Source of the DNA: Leptospirillum ferrooxidans C2-3
GTDB lineage: Bacteria; Nitrospirota; Leptospirillia; Leptospirillales; Leptospirillaceae
DNA: 64,000 nucleotides
NCBI RefSeq assembly: GCF_000284315.1
Contig: NC_017094.1
Span: forward strand, 713,486 to 777,485
Reading direction: 5' to 3'
Positions 32,837 through 41,718 of the stretch are shown piece after piece. Position numbers and translations under genes: made by a program. Within the stretch, counting starts at the first letter, position 1, and each line of letters opens with the position of its first letter. The notes below the pieces were generated by a model. It made no database searches and was not told where the DNA came from. It worked only from the letters and a program-made list of their open reading frames with translations.

Positions 32837-34218
32837 GTCGTCCCAAACTTTTGGTTGTTGACGATCATTCCAATACCAGGGCGTGGCTCAAAAGCTTCCT
32901 CGGTCATGTCGGCTATGATGTGCTGGAAGCCGGAACGGCTGAGAAGGCGATTTCCATCCTCAGGCAGGAGGGTGCAAGTGAGCTGGGTGCAGTTCTTCTG
33001 GACCTGAAACTTCCCGATGGTTCAGGGATAGATCTGATTCGTCCCATCAGAGATCTTCGTCCCTCTATCGCGATTATTATCATGACCGCCCATGCTTCAG
33101 TGTCGACAGCGGTTGATGCCATTCAAAAGGGTGCCTTTCACTATATTGAAAAACCGATAAATGAAGACATTCTTCTTGAGACGTTAAGGCGAGTTCTCCC
33201 TTCTGGTGGCTCACATCTTGATTCCCGACGTTCGGAATCGGCTCCCCCGGTTCTCTTGGGAGAATCTCCCCTCATGCTTGAGATCAGACAGAAAATCAAT
33301 CTCAGCGCAAGCCATCCCGTACCTGTTTTGATCACAGGCGAGTCTGGGACGGGAAAAGAGGTTATCGCCAGAATGATTCATGATCTTTCTCCAAGCGCTA
33401 GGGAACCTTTTGTACCGGTCAATACGGGAGCAATTCCAAAGGAACTCGTGAGTGCTGAGCTCTTTGGCTATGAGCGGGGGGCTTTTACGGGTGCCCAAGA
33501 GCGAAAGATAGGCTGGTGTGAAGTTGCCGGTAGAGGAACCTTATTCCTCGATGAGATCGGGACCATGGAACCTGCTACACAGGTAGCCCTTCTTCGGGTC
33601 ATTGAAAGCAGATCCTTTCATCGTGTTGGAGGAACAGCTGAAATTCCATTTATGGCCAGAATCATAGGAGCCACAAATGAAGCTCTTCCTGAGCTGATTA
33701 GGGAAGGTCGCTTCAGGGAAGATCTTTTTTACAGACTCAATGTTTTTGAGATACATGTGCCTTCATTAAGGGAGCGAAGCGAGGATATTCCACAGCTGGC
33801 AATCCACTTTATTGAGGAATCATGGTCAGGTGATGAAATTCCAGCCATGACCTTTGACCCGGAGGCTTCCCGGCTATTAAAGGTTTACCCTTGGCCGGGA
33901 AATGTCAGGGAGCTGAGAAATGCCATGGTTTCACTGGTGATTCAAAATGCGACGAGCCTTTCTGGAGTGAAGGCAGTTACGATAACTCCTCCGATGCTTC
34001 CTGATAAGATCAGGTTTTCATCAGGAAACACCTCTGCTGATTTCACTGATCATGATGGGAAAACTCATGGAAAATCCCTTAGAGAGGGAGAGAAGAGTCT
34101 CATTAGAAAAGCACTGATCGAGACAAGGGGGAACAAGTCCCGTGCATCAGAGATTTTGGGAATCAGCCGGAAAGCTCTTTATGCAAAAATTCGGGAATAT
34201 GGGCTGGGGGATCAATAG
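32833..34218 (+). CDS. NtrC-family sigma-54-dependent response regulator, GlrR-like
   Basis: 461 residues. Receiver domain with phospho-acceptor Asp57 (GAVLLDLKLPDGSG), AAA+ domain with Walker A GESGTGKEVIARMIH, the sigma-54 contact loop GAFTGA (ERGAFTGAQERK) and Walker B GTLFLDEIG, then a Fis-type helix-turn-helix (NKSRASEILGISRKALYAKIREYG). It should activate sigma-54 promoters on phosphorylation by the kinase two genes upstream. Overlaps the lipoprotein gene (ATGA). Confidence 0.93.
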   Translation: MSRPKLLVVDDHSNTRAWLKSFLGHVGYDVLEAGTAEKAISILRQEGASELGAVLLDLKLPDGSGIDLIRPIRDLRPSIAIIIMTAHASVSTAVDAIQKGAFHYIEKPINEDILLETLRRVLPSGGSHLDSRRSESAPPVLLGESPLMLEIRQKINLSASHPVPVLITGESGTGKEVIARMIHDLSPSAREPFVPVNTGAIPKELVSAELFGYERGAFTGAQERKIGWCEVAGRGTLFLDEIGTMEPATQVALLRVIESRSFHRVGGTAEIPFMARIIGATNEALPELIREGRFREDLFYRLNVFEIHVPSLRERSEDIPQLAIHFIEESWSGDEIPAMTFDPEASRLLKVYPWPGNVRELRNAMVSLVIQNATSLSGVKAVTITPPMLPDKIRFSSGNTSADFTDHDGKTHGKSLREGEKSLIRKALIETRGNKSRASEILGISRKALYAKIREYGLGDQ

Positions 34219-34241
34219 ATAGCCCAAAAGCACGGGTCGGA

Positions 34242-35024
34242 TCAGTATAGTGCCCATAAGATTCGTATCAAGGTTGCTATAAGCAGAATGAGCTGTCCCA
34301 GCTTGACAGCTTGTTTCGTAAGTCGGTAGTGAAGCTTTGCTCCCAGAAATGCTCCCAGTATTGCACCAAAAATCACGGGAATCCCTTCTATAGGAATCGA
34401 TCCTGCCGTGATCGTTTTTGTAATGGAGCCAGCAATGGCCATGGGGACCATCAGCGCTAATCCGCATCCGACCGCGACGCTTGATGCGTACCCCAATATG
34501 CCTGTTATGACTGGATAGTAAAGGAATCCACCTCCGATGCCCAGTATTCCACTGACCAGTCCAATCGATGACATGATCACCATCTCTTTAACTGGCTTGG
34601 CGTGTTTTTCACCTTTCAGTGAATGGATCTTTTCGCCAAAGAGAAGTAATCCAACTGCGATGGCAACTTCAAAAGCGTAAATCATCAAGATTGTTTTCCC
34701 CCTCAGACCATGGGAAATCACTCCTCCAAGTCCACCTCCAATGAGAGATGATCCCCCCCAAAGGAGGATCTTTTTTGTTGGAAGATCGGCATTGATCCGA
34801 TGAGAGAGAAATCCGACAATTCCCGAAAGGGCGACCTGGAATAACGAGATCTGTGTTGCAACAAAAGGCGTGAGATGGGGACCTTGGGCGATTGGAAGAA
34901 TGAAGAGGAGAAATGGGATCAGGACGATTGCGCCTCCAATACCCAACAACCCCGAGATCATTCCTGAAATGGTTCCACCAAGTAATAGAATGAGAATTTC
35001 AATATTTCCGCTAAAATGACTCAT
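34242..35024 (-). CDS. TauE/SafE-family membrane transporter
   Basis: 260 residues forming about eight membrane helices in two related halves; both halves carry the family's glycine-rich motif (GLLGIGGAIVLIPFLL near residue 25 and GILGIGGGFLYYPVI near residue 160). The family exports sulfite, sulfoacetate or related small anions, and many members have no known substrate. In an acidophilic sulfur/iron environment a sulfite or sulfur-compound role is plausible but unproven. Converges with the GlrR-like gene, leaving 23 bases between them. Confidence 0.88.
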   Translation of the reverse strand: MSHFSGNIEILILLLGGTISGMISGLLGIGGAIVLIPFLLFILPIAQGPHLTPFVATQISLFQVALSGIVGFLSHRINADLPTKKILLWGGSSLIGGGLGGVISHGLRGKTILMIYAFEVAIAVGLLLFGEKIHSLKGEKHAKPVKEMVIMSSIGLVSGILGIGGGFLYYPVITGILGYASSVAVGCGLALMVPMAIAGSITKTITAGSIPIEGIPVIFGAILGAFLGAKLHYRLTKQAVKLGQLILLIATLIRILWALY

Positions 35025-35104
35025 GGACCTCTTTTATCCAAGCGACTGATTGTGATCGGTAGGATGAATCGGGCGTTATTCGCTTCCCGGATGGTTGGAT
35101 ATGA

Positions 35105-35110
35105 TATACT
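35105..35110 (+). promoter_or_regulatory. Candidate -10 element (TATACT)
   Basis: TATACT about 40 bases upstream of the 98-residue ORF at 35151, in the divergent region with the TauE-like gene. No clear -35 hexamer is seen, so this is a weak call. Confidence 0.3.
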
Positions 35111-35150
35111 TTTCGAAAAAGATCCCAAAATGAACGGAGGGGAGGGTTGA

Positions 35151-35447
35151 ATGAGTCATATTTATGAACTTTATTCCCGGGACAGGACCCATCCTGTTCG
35201 TATCTATCTCTTGCATGATGAGCTATTTACAGAGGAAGAATTCTTTGACCTGATCCTAGAGTCCTTTGATCGATCCAGCCAGGATGAATGGCATCTTCAG
35301 GTTCTTGAAGTTGTGAGGTATCTTGTTTCTAAAAAAGGGTTTCGTGAAGCGGGTGGGCTGATTGAGGTCGGATTTCCCGGAGATGCCGGAAAAAATTTGG
35401 TTAAGTCCAGGATTCTGAGTTATTTGGGAAAGGACCGGAGCGACTAG
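35151..35447 (+). CDS. Small soluble protein of unknown function
   Basis: 98 residues, no signal peptide or membrane helix. GGAGGGGAGG just upstream of ATG 35151 is a strong ribosome site, and the gene fits the coding style of its neighbours. The protein is rich in acidic and aromatic residues in the first half (LFTEEEFFDLILESFDR) and has a glycine-containing middle (GGLIEVGFPGDAG). I recognise no family. It precedes the PAP2 gene by 75 bases. Confidence 0.65.
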   Translation: MSHIYELYSRDRTHPVRIYLLHDELFTEEEFFDLILESFDRSSQDEWHLQVLEVVRYLVSKKGFREAGGLIEVGFPGDAGKNLVKSRILSYLGKDRSD

Positions 35448-35522
35448 GTCGTTTCTCATTGTTCAGAGTGGTCTGTTTTATATTTGGCTTTGGAGGGGGC
35501 TGTTTTTTTCAGCAGAGGTTGA

Positions 35523-36125
35523 ATGGAAATTTTTTCTGATTTGCTTCATTTCGATCACCAGCTTTTTTTACTGATAAATGGAGCTTTTCCCCGGGATTGG
35601 CTGGATCCCGTGATGACAGCTGTGACGGATATGGGGAATGGTGCTTACCAATTTCCCATCGGCCTCCTGATTCTTATTCTAGTCTCAAGGCAACATTTGA
35701 AACGAGATGTTCCTTTATGGGCTTCAACCGCCCTGCTGAGTCTTTTAGTCGGAGAACTTCTGAAAAAACAGATTGCAAGGCCCCGTCCTCTTGCCTATTT
35801 CCATGACAAGATTGTCGACCATCAAGTCACGGTTCACGTCGTCGGACCTCACCTCATGGCCAACTCATTTCCGTCTGGACATACTTTCAGTGCGTTTTCT
35901 GCAGCAACTCTTTTTTCAGGGCTTTATCCGAGATTTTCCGTTCTTCTGTATGGGTTGGCATTTTTGACAGGAATTTCAAGGATTTATGTTGGTGCTCATT
36001 TCCCGGGAGATGTTCTCTTTGGAGCCATTATCGGGTCTCTCTCTTCCTGGGTTGTGCTCAGATATCTTCGGCCTAAGATTGAACAATTCCAGTCCAGTAC
36101 GATTGAAACGGGAAAAGAAGCGTAA
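35523..36125 (+). CDS. PAP2-superfamily membrane phosphatase
   Basis: 200 residues with about five to six membrane helices and the three PAP2 phosphatase motifs: KKQIARPRP, PSGHTFSAF and SRIYVGAHFPGDV. Members dephosphorylate undecaprenyl pyrophosphate, phosphatidic acid or phosphatidylglycerol-phosphate at the outer face of the inner membrane. The motifs are complete; the lipid substrate cannot be told. Three bases separate it from rlmN, so they are probably co-transcribed. Confidence 0.9.
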   Translation: MEIFSDLLHFDHQLFLLINGAFPRDWLDPVMTAVTDMGNGAYQFPIGLLILILVSRQHLKRDVPLWASTALLSLLVGELLKKQIARPRPLAYFHDKIVDHQVTVHVVGPHLMANSFPSGHTFSAFSAATLFSGLYPRFSVLLYGLAFLTGISRIYVGAHFPGDVLFGAIIGSLSSWVVLRYLRPKIEQFQSSTIETGKEA

Positions 36126-36128
36126 AAC

Positions 36129-37247
36129 ATGGAAAACCTTCTGGATCATTTAACAGATACTTGGCCTTTCCTTTTGAGGGATCTTTCCTTACCCAAATGG
36201 AGATATGACCAGATCGCTGACTGGGTCTTTCAAAAAGAGATTTCGGAATGGGATTTGATGAAAAATCTTTCGAAGGGTCTCCAAGAAGCGCTATCATCAC
36301 AAGTTTCCCTGACATTACCCAAAGTGCTGAATGTTTTGGAATCAAAAGATGGAACCAAAAAGATTCTTTTTCAGCTAAAAGATGAACAAATGATTGAATC
36401 GGTCATCATTCCAAGAGGTGATCGGGCGACTCTTTGTATATCCTCTCAGGTTGGATGTGGAATCGGGTGTAAGTTTTGTAGAACGGCAGAGATGGGGCTG
36501 ATCCGGAACCTGACAATGGGAGAGATTGTCGGTCAGGTGATAATGGCCAATAAAATATTGAAGGAAAACCCCATAAAGGATGGCTCGACATCAAATTTGG
36601 AAGATCAACCACTTTTGAATCGGGTAAACCATATTGTTTTTATGGGAATGGGAGAGCCACTAGCCAATCTTGACCAAGTGATCAACTCTATCAGGACGTT
36701 AACATCGTCTGATGGGTTAGGTATGTCTCCCAGAAGAATTACTGTGTCGACATCGGGGCTTCCTTCAAAAATCATTGAGCTTGGCCAATCCGGCATACCG
36801 GTTAATCTCGCTGTTTCCTTGACAGCAGCGGATGATCCTACTCGCGAAAAGTTAATGCCGATCAACAGGCATTACCCGATCAGGGCAATCCTTGATGCTA
36901 TAAGGCAGCTTCCCCTGAAAAAACGTCAACGCGTCACCTTTGAGTATGTGTTGCTGTCGGGAGTGAATGATCGTCCGGAAGATGCGAAAAAACTTGCACG
37001 TCTCCTGGCGCCATTCAAAAGCAAGGTCAATCTGATCCCATTTAATCCGTATGAAGGATCTCCATTTGTCTCTCCTTCCAAAGATGATGTTTTATTGTTT
37101 CAAAAAATTCTTCTTGAAAAGATGGTCGCAACGACGATTCGTCAATCGAGAGGAGATGATATTTTGGGAGCCTGCGGTCAGTTGGCATGGGAGAAAAAAA
37201 CAGCGATAAAGGAGACTTCATGGAATCCCGTCGTCTTTTCAACCTGA
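36129..37247 (+). CDS. rlmN: 23S rRNA (adenine2503-C2)-methyltransferase
   Basis: Radical-SAM methyltransferase modifying A2503 of 23S rRNA (and A37 of some tRNAs). 372 residues. N-terminal helical domain (LPKWRYDQIADWVFQK), the cluster motif C-GIG-C-KF-C in VGCGIGCKFCRTAEMG, the GMGEPLANLDQV SAM-binding element, and the methyl-carrying cysteine near the C-terminus (GACGQLAWE). Overlaps the next small gene by 28 bases. Confidence 0.96.
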   Translation: MENLLDHLTDTWPFLLRDLSLPKWRYDQIADWVFQKEISEWDLMKNLSKGLQEALSSQVSLTLPKVLNVLESKDGTKKILFQLKDEQMIESVIIPRGDRATLCISSQVGCGIGCKFCRTAEMGLIRNLTMGEIVGQVIMANKILKENPIKDGSTSNLEDQPLLNRVNHIVFMGMGEPLANLDQVINSIRTLTSSDGLGMSPRRITVSTSGLPSKIIELGQSGIPVNLAVSLTAADDPTREKLMPINRHYPIRAILDAIRQLPLKKRQRVTFEYVLLSGVNDRPEDAKKLARLLAPFKSKVNLIPFNPYEGSPFVSPSKDDVLLFQKILLEKMVATTIRQSRGDDILGACGQLAWEKKTAIKETSWNPVVFST

Positions 37248-37537
37248 GGCTTGCTCTAGTCCTTGGGGTAGAGCTTTTGGCCATTCAGACCGGTATGTTT
37301 TTAAATCGTTACTCCCTGATGGAAGGTATTGGATGGGTAGGCCTTTTTTCCTGGTTTTTAATCGGAGGGGCACTTGTAGGAGGTATTGCTTTTGGAGCCT
37401 TGCTGACAGAATGGCTCCCTGAGAGGACAGATGGCCGCCCACCCGGGTTCTTTGAGAAAATTCTTCCACAGTTGCCTTGGGCTTTTGCTCTTCTTGTAGC
37501 TTTGATCGACAGTTATTTTTATTTTCCAAGGATGTAA
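37220..37537 (+). CDS. Small integral membrane protein, unknown
   Basis: 105 residues from ATG 37220, with GGAG nine bases upstream inside the end of rlmN. Three predicted membrane helices (LALVLGVELLAIQTGMFL, GLFSWFLIGGALVGGIAFG, and the C-terminal WAFALLVALIDSYFYF). No family recognised. Tightly coupled to rlmN and converging with the LigB-like gene. Confidence 0.6.
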   Translation: MESRRLFNLRLALVLGVELLAIQTGMFLNRYSLMEGIGWVGLFSWFLIGGALVGGIAFGALLTEWLPERTDGRPPGFFEKILPQLPWAFALLVALIDSYFYFPRM

Positions 37538-37597
37538 TCGGGTTCTTCCTTCATGATCTCCTGGAGTTCGACGATGCATCATTCATTGTGTATTTTG

Positions 37598-38395
37598 TTA
37601 TAGGTTGCCTCCTCCGAGTTCAATGGGCGCAAAGCTCATCAAAACTTGCATTGTTCCAGGTCCTGTTTCCATTGCCCACATAATTCCCTTTGAGCAACCA
37701 AGTGAAGCCAGCAGGTGAAGCTCTCTCAATTTTCCAGGCGGAGCTGCCCTTTCGAGCAAGGGCTTTGGAATGTTTAAAGGTTTTAAGGACTCTCCCTCCT
37801 GAAGCATTCTTTTCATCTCCTCAACGTATTCCTCGAAAAGCGGATCGGGAAGGTTCCTGGCCATAATCCTTTCGTTTTGTGCAAGCATGCCGGAAAGAAG
37901 AAGCAGGATTGTGCCATGGCCGGATGGGGTTAGAGATTGGAGGACCTCTCCAAGGACATGGATGTAACGGGCATGATTGAGCGGCTGGGATGTGACCACA
38001 ACCGGTACACTGGCATCAGGGATCAGGAAAAAGAGAGGAACGGTCAGAATGTGGTCCACTCCATGGATCCCTGCACCAGATGGAACTCCTTTCGACTTTA
38101 GCCCTGCAATGATCGCATTGGCCAATATCGGATCTCCGTTTGGATCATATTGGAGTTCTGATCCAAAACCTGAGTAGTCTTGGGAAGACTCCAGTTTCGG
38201 ATTATTGTCGACAAGGATAATGTTTGGGACTTGCCATCCTGCGCTCATGGAGATTACCGCCCTGATGGGTGTATGGCGGCTGACAAGGTGGCTATGGAAT
38301 CGGGATAATGCCTCCAATATGGGGCGTTTGTTTCCTCGCCGGTAGCTCTCAAGAAGATCAGGTGAATGTGGTGCAAGGATGGGTAAAATCTCCAA
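37598..38395 (-). CDS. Class III extradiol dioxygenase (LigB/DODA-like) family protein
   Basis: 265 residues resembling the catalytic LigB fold: an N-terminal APHSPDLLE histidine, AVISMSAGWQVPNIILVDN, then the diagnostic central segment GIHGVDHILTVPLFFLIPDASVPVV, which parallels the DOPA-dioxygenase motif around DHG-x-W-x-PL (from memory), and NHARYIHVLGEVL. Family members bind non-haem Fe(II) or Zn. The putative ligands His8, His10-region and central His residues are present, but the match is distant and the substrate is unknown; MEMO-like non-enzymatic members of the same superfamily are an alternative. Confidence 0.6.
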   Translation of the reverse strand: MEILPILAPHSPDLLESYRRGNKRPILEALSRFHSHLVSRHTPIRAVISMSAGWQVPNIILVDNNPKLESSQDYSGFGSELQYDPNGDPILANAIIAGLKSKGVPSGAGIHGVDHILTVPLFFLIPDASVPVVVTSQPLNHARYIHVLGEVLQSLTPSGHGTILLLLSGMLAQNERIMARNLPDPLFEEYVEEMKRMLQEGESLKPLNIPKPLLERAAPPGKLRELHLLASLGCSKGIMWAMETGPGTMQVLMSFAPIELGGGNL

Positions 38396-38430
38396 TAAAA
38401 CCTCCCAAGACGAATGATATGTCTATTTTT

Positions 38431-39546
38431 TCAGGATGGATCGATAGTCTGGACAGCTGTCCCTTCCGGTAAATTGAAGCTCTCCCCTTTTTTCTCAGGC
38501 TCTTTGGAAACGATCAGTTTGACCATCTGCCCTTTTTTAAGCGAAAAAAAAGCATTGTTTTCTGAAGATTTATATCTTTTGAGCAGGCGATAGTTTGTCC
38601 ATTCATGACCGTTACAAAAAACAGATTTTGATAGCCCTCTTTCATGAGTCATGTCTGAGATCATTCTGAATATGAGCTCGGTTTTTGAGCTGTTTGCTTC
38701 AGATATCCCTGATTGGGAATCCATTTTCTGGCAAATGAGATAACTCATTTTAAGGGAATCTTTAATATGGCCCAGTTTTTTCGCTTTATGAATCAATTCC
38801 TGTGAAAACTGATGAGGGCGATCTTCGTGGCACCAGTCTTTTTCATTAAAAAGTGCTGGACACCCTTCTCGTCTGTTATTTGGGCAAGGCGCTAAAATCT
38901 TGAATCCGGGAAGATACTCCAATAAATCATTGCTGAATTGATGGAGTTTTCTTGAAGAAAGTCGGTCTGCCGGTTCTGCAATGAGCAATATGCCATCTGA
39001 TACCAGAACACGATCTATGCATTCCAAAAGATTTTTCGATGATGCCCGGGTGAGATTCCATTCATTGAGCATATTGCCCCATGAGAGTATGTGCACATCT
39101 GATAATGGAGGGAATGTGTCCGGCAAAATCCCATTGTAGGTAGTGACTGAAGAAGTGAATTCGGGGTAGAGACTTTGAATTTCCAGATCAGCTGCGGCAA
39201 GTGCTGACTTTGATCGATCCTGGAGAGATATCCTTATTTTGGAATGGAATGTGGGTGGTAACCCATGAAGAATTCCTTGGATGAAGCCTCCTGTTCCGGT
39301 GGCAAGATCGGCTATATGAATGGAGTTCTGTTGTTTTAAAAAATTGGTCACAGAAGAAAACAAGTTCATTTCCTCAAAGAGGGATAATGCCTTATAGAAA
39401 CTTTGCTCATGATAATAAGAACGATAAGCGGACCTAAGTCGTTCATCTGACATGTACTCTTTTGATATTGTTTTGTTGCAGAGAAGGTCCGAAAGTAATG
39501 CCAATGGATCTTGTGGATTATTAATGGAGGTTTTGGGGGGCAACAA
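38431..39546 (-). CDS. Rsm22-like small-subunit rRNA methyltransferase family protein
   Basis: 371 residues. A class I SAM-binding motif (IHIADLATGTGGFIQGI) is followed by a typical Rsm22 region: LSWGNMLNEW, LIAEPADR and the cysteine-rich stretch ILAPCPNNRREGCPALF...KDWCHED, which in mitochondrial and bacterial Rsm22 proteins coordinates a metal or Fe-S cluster. The C-terminal third has KMSYLICQK, also family-typical. The start is TTG 39544-39546 with AGGAAGG nine bases upstream. In mitochondria Rsm22 is needed for small-subunit assembly; bacterial function is little studied. Confidence 0.82.
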   Translation of the reverse strand: MLPPKTSINNPQDPLALLSDLLCNKTISKEYMSDERLRSAYRSYYHEQSFYKALSLFEEMNLFSSVTNFLKQQNSIHIADLATGTGGFIQGILHGLPPTFHSKIRISLQDRSKSALAAADLEIQSLYPEFTSSVTTYNGILPDTFPPLSDVHILSWGNMLNEWNLTRASSKNLLECIDRVLVSDGILLIAEPADRLSSRKLHQFSNDLLEYLPGFKILAPCPNNRREGCPALFNEKDWCHEDRPHQFSQELIHKAKKLGHIKDSLKMSYLICQKMDSQSGISEANSSKTELIFRMISDMTHERGLSKSVFCNGHEWTNYRLLKRYKSSENNAFFSLKKGQMVKLIVSKEPEKKGESFNLPEGTAVQTIDPS

Positions 39547-40191
39547 TCGTGATGTCCTTCCTGAAGTGAGTAGGATCCATTCTTTCGAAAAGTCCTTTTG
39601 TGATCTTATAGACCTTTAATGTCTTAAGCAATGAATCCGATTCATGATCTTAGAAAAGACCAAGCGTAAAGCGAAATAAGCAATAAAGTGTGTTTGTGAC
39701 CTTTGTTCTGGATTCTGGTGATATCATATGAGGGTATTGCTTTCAAAGACGAAGAGTTTGTTGATTAAAGGAAAAAAAAGGCAGATTTAAAGAATGAGAA
39801 TATGTGAAGATTTAAGCATAAAAAATCAAGCATATATTGACTTGGATGACAACTGGAGAGGTCCTTGACAAGGTTCAAGCCTCCTGATAGCATTCGCGAT
39901 GGTGGTCCGGAAATCGGTCAGGATGAGTTTCTAGGCCTTGGTCGAGAGGACAGACCGGATTGAGCGTATGAATGCGGGAGCGATCCCGCTTCCCATATGA
40001 CTGGGCCTTATAAAGGGGGCTCAGGACAGGGTGTCGCTCCTGAAGCCGTTGGCTGGAACGGATTCAGGGTGATGAAAGCTCCACATTGTGAACAACCTTT
40101 TCCTTTGTAGTCCTTTCAGAGGCAAAGGAACCGGCTGTTTGTAAATGTGGGGCAAGTTACCACCGGATGCATTATTGAAAGGGGAGTTTCC
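39547..40191. other. Long gap upstream of the cbb3 oxidase gene
   Basis: About 645 bases. The left half (39600-39860) is AT-rich and probably includes the promoter; the right half (39860-40140) has coding-like composition, but every frame is broken. The minus strand between about 40130 and 40050 reads a C-x2-C-containing peptide (KGKGCSQCGAF) that soon meets a stop, which could be a relic. No gene, tRNA or terminator is supported. A frame beginning at 40147 is only an upstream extension of the oxidase gene. Confidence 0.5.
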
Positions 40192-41571
40192 ATGCTAAAG
40201 AAATCGGTTCCGGAAGGGACTGCGTCAAGAACCATGTTTTTTTCGTCAATCCTCTGGTTGGCGATCGGGACGACCCTCGGGTTTGTTACGTCCCTAAAAC
40301 TTGCGTATCCGGATATTTTGAGCGGAACGCCTTACCTGAACTTCGGTCACATCCGTCCCGCCCATGTGATGACGGTCGCCTTCATGTGGATCTCCATGGC
40401 TTTCGGCGCGGCGGTTCTTTACATGACCCCACTTCTCTGTGGCAACAAGCTATGGAGTGAAAAACTCGGGGTATTCAATGCATGGATGTGGAACCTCGGA
40501 GGCTTTGTTGCCGATGTATCTCTCGACCTGGGTTTTGAGTCAGGACGTGAGTATTCGGACTTCATCTGGCCGATCGATGTTTATGTCCTTTCCTTCATTC
40601 TCATTCCTCTGGCAGCCAATCTCTACATGACAGTTCTGAACCGTCGAGTGAAAGGAATCTACCCGACTCTCTGGATTTTCATGGGCTGTTTCTTGTATTT
40701 GCCTACAACGTTTGCTTTGTCCCAGTCAGTTGAAGTGTTTCATGTCACGGGTTTGAATGAAGCTCTTCTCACCTGGTGGTCTGGACACAACCTGTTTGGG
40801 CTTTGGATTACTCCAATGTCCATGGCTGTGGCTTATTACATGATCCCCAAATTGACAGGGAATCCCTTGTACAGCCATAAGTTGGCCCACCTGAACTTCT
40901 GGTCCAACTTTGCATTCTACTCCACACCAGGAGCGCATCATCTCATGGGCGCCCCGATTCCAGAGTGGCTGAAATCTTTCTCCTCTGTGAGCGGTGTGCT
41001 GATTCTTGTGCCGTCAATGGCTTTCCTTGCGAATGCCCTCTTGACCATGTACGGGAAATGGAGACTGTTTGTTGAAGTTCCTGCCCTTCGTTGGGTGACA
41101 ACGGGTACTCTCTTTGCGATTCCCCTGAACTTCCAGGGTGGTTTTCAGCAGACTCGTGCCATCAACTGGTATATCCACGGAACTCATTGGGTTGTTGCTC
41201 ATGCCCACCTTGGGATCCTGGGTTTCTCTACCTTTATTGAAATTGGTGGTACTTATTACGGTGTCGAGCGTCTTCTCCGGAAGAAATTCAACCCAACTCT
41301 TGAGCTTTGGCATTACTGGCTTACGGCAATCGGGTTCATCATCTTCTGGACGAGCTTGACTGCAGCAGGTTTGATTCAGGCCGCAGCAAAAGTCTATGAA
41401 GTTCCTTACATCGACTCTGTGGTTGCAACACATCCTTACATGGTTGCCCGTTCCTGGGGTGGATTCCTGATCATCACTGGTCAGTGGATCTTTGTTTATA
41501 ATGCTTACAGAACTGCTATGTCTCCAGCGACTGTCCCTGTTTCACCGGTGGCTCAGCCTGCGAGATCATAG
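40192..41571 (+). CDS. ccoN: cbb3-type cytochrome c oxidase subunit I, stand-alone
   Basis: Haem-copper oxidase catalytic subunit, C family. 459 residues from ATG 40192 (AAAGGGGAG upstream), about twelve membrane helices. Haem b ligand in GHIRPAHVMTV (His58 region), CuB histidines in SGHNLFGLWI and GAHHLMGAPIPEW, haem ligands in HWVVAHAHLGILG. The tyrosine preceding the His pair (FAFYSTPGAHH) aligns with the cross-linked Tyr of cbb3 oxidases (VYIWAGPHH in Vibrio, from memory), which argues for an O2 reductase rather than an NO reductase. No ccoO, ccoP or ccoQ follows; a terminator comes next. Partner subunits must be elsewhere, or this is an alternative catalytic subunit. Confidence 0.88.
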   Translation: MLKKSVPEGTASRTMFFSSILWLAIGTTLGFVTSLKLAYPDILSGTPYLNFGHIRPAHVMTVAFMWISMAFGAAVLYMTPLLCGNKLWSEKLGVFNAWMWNLGGFVADVSLDLGFESGREYSDFIWPIDVYVLSFILIPLAANLYMTVLNRRVKGIYPTLWIFMGCFLYLPTTFALSQSVEVFHVTGLNEALLTWWSGHNLFGLWITPMSMAVAYYMIPKLTGNPLYSHKLAHLNFWSNFAFYSTPGAHHLMGAPIPEWLKSFSSVSGVLILVPSMAFLANALLTMYGKWRLFVEVPALRWVTTGTLFAIPLNFQGGFQQTRAINWYIHGTHWVVAHAHLGILGFSTFIEIGGTYYGVERLLRKKFNPTLELWHYWLTAIGFIIFWTSLTAAGLIQAAAKVYEVPYIDSVVATHPYMVARSWGGFLIITGQWIFVYNAYRTAMSPATVPVSPVAQPARS

Positions 41572-41597
41572 TTTCTGTATGCAACTTGTTTGAAGAA

Positions 41598-41630
41598 GGG
41601 GGGCTGCGAATGCGGCTCCCTTTTTTTTTT
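41598..41630 (+). terminator. Intrinsic terminator after ccoN
   Basis: GGGGGCTGC at 41598-41606 region pairs with GCGGCTCCC at 41612-41620 (two G-U pairs) around a GAAT loop, followed by ten T residues at 41621-41630. It closes the single-gene ccoN unit. Confidence 0.85.
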
Positions 41631-41649
41631 CATCCCTGGAGATCTTCGT

Positions 41650-41677
41650 ACATTCCAAAAAAAGAATGTGTTATACT
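41650..41677 (+). promoter_or_regulatory. Candidate tatA promoter with inverted repeat
   Basis: TATACT at 41672-41677 looks like a -10 box 42 bases before tatA. Just upstream, ACATTC (41650-41655) and GAATGT (41664-41669) form an inverted repeat across the expected -35 position, which could be an operator. No good -35 hexamer is seen. Confidence 0.4.
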
Positions 41678-41718
41678 GAAGTGAGGCGGTTAGATTCAAA
41701 CTTCGAGCGGAGGTTTAT

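Noticed and set aside
39860-40140. Coding-like stretch before ccoN as a transposase or zinc-ribbon gene remnant.
   Set aside because: A C-x2-C peptide can be read on the minus strand, but stops interrupt it on both sides and no family could be named.
40192-41571. Reading the haem-copper subunit as a nitric-oxide reductase (NorB).
   Set aside because: The tyrosine preceding the HH pair matches the cbb3 active-site Tyr, which NO reductases lack.
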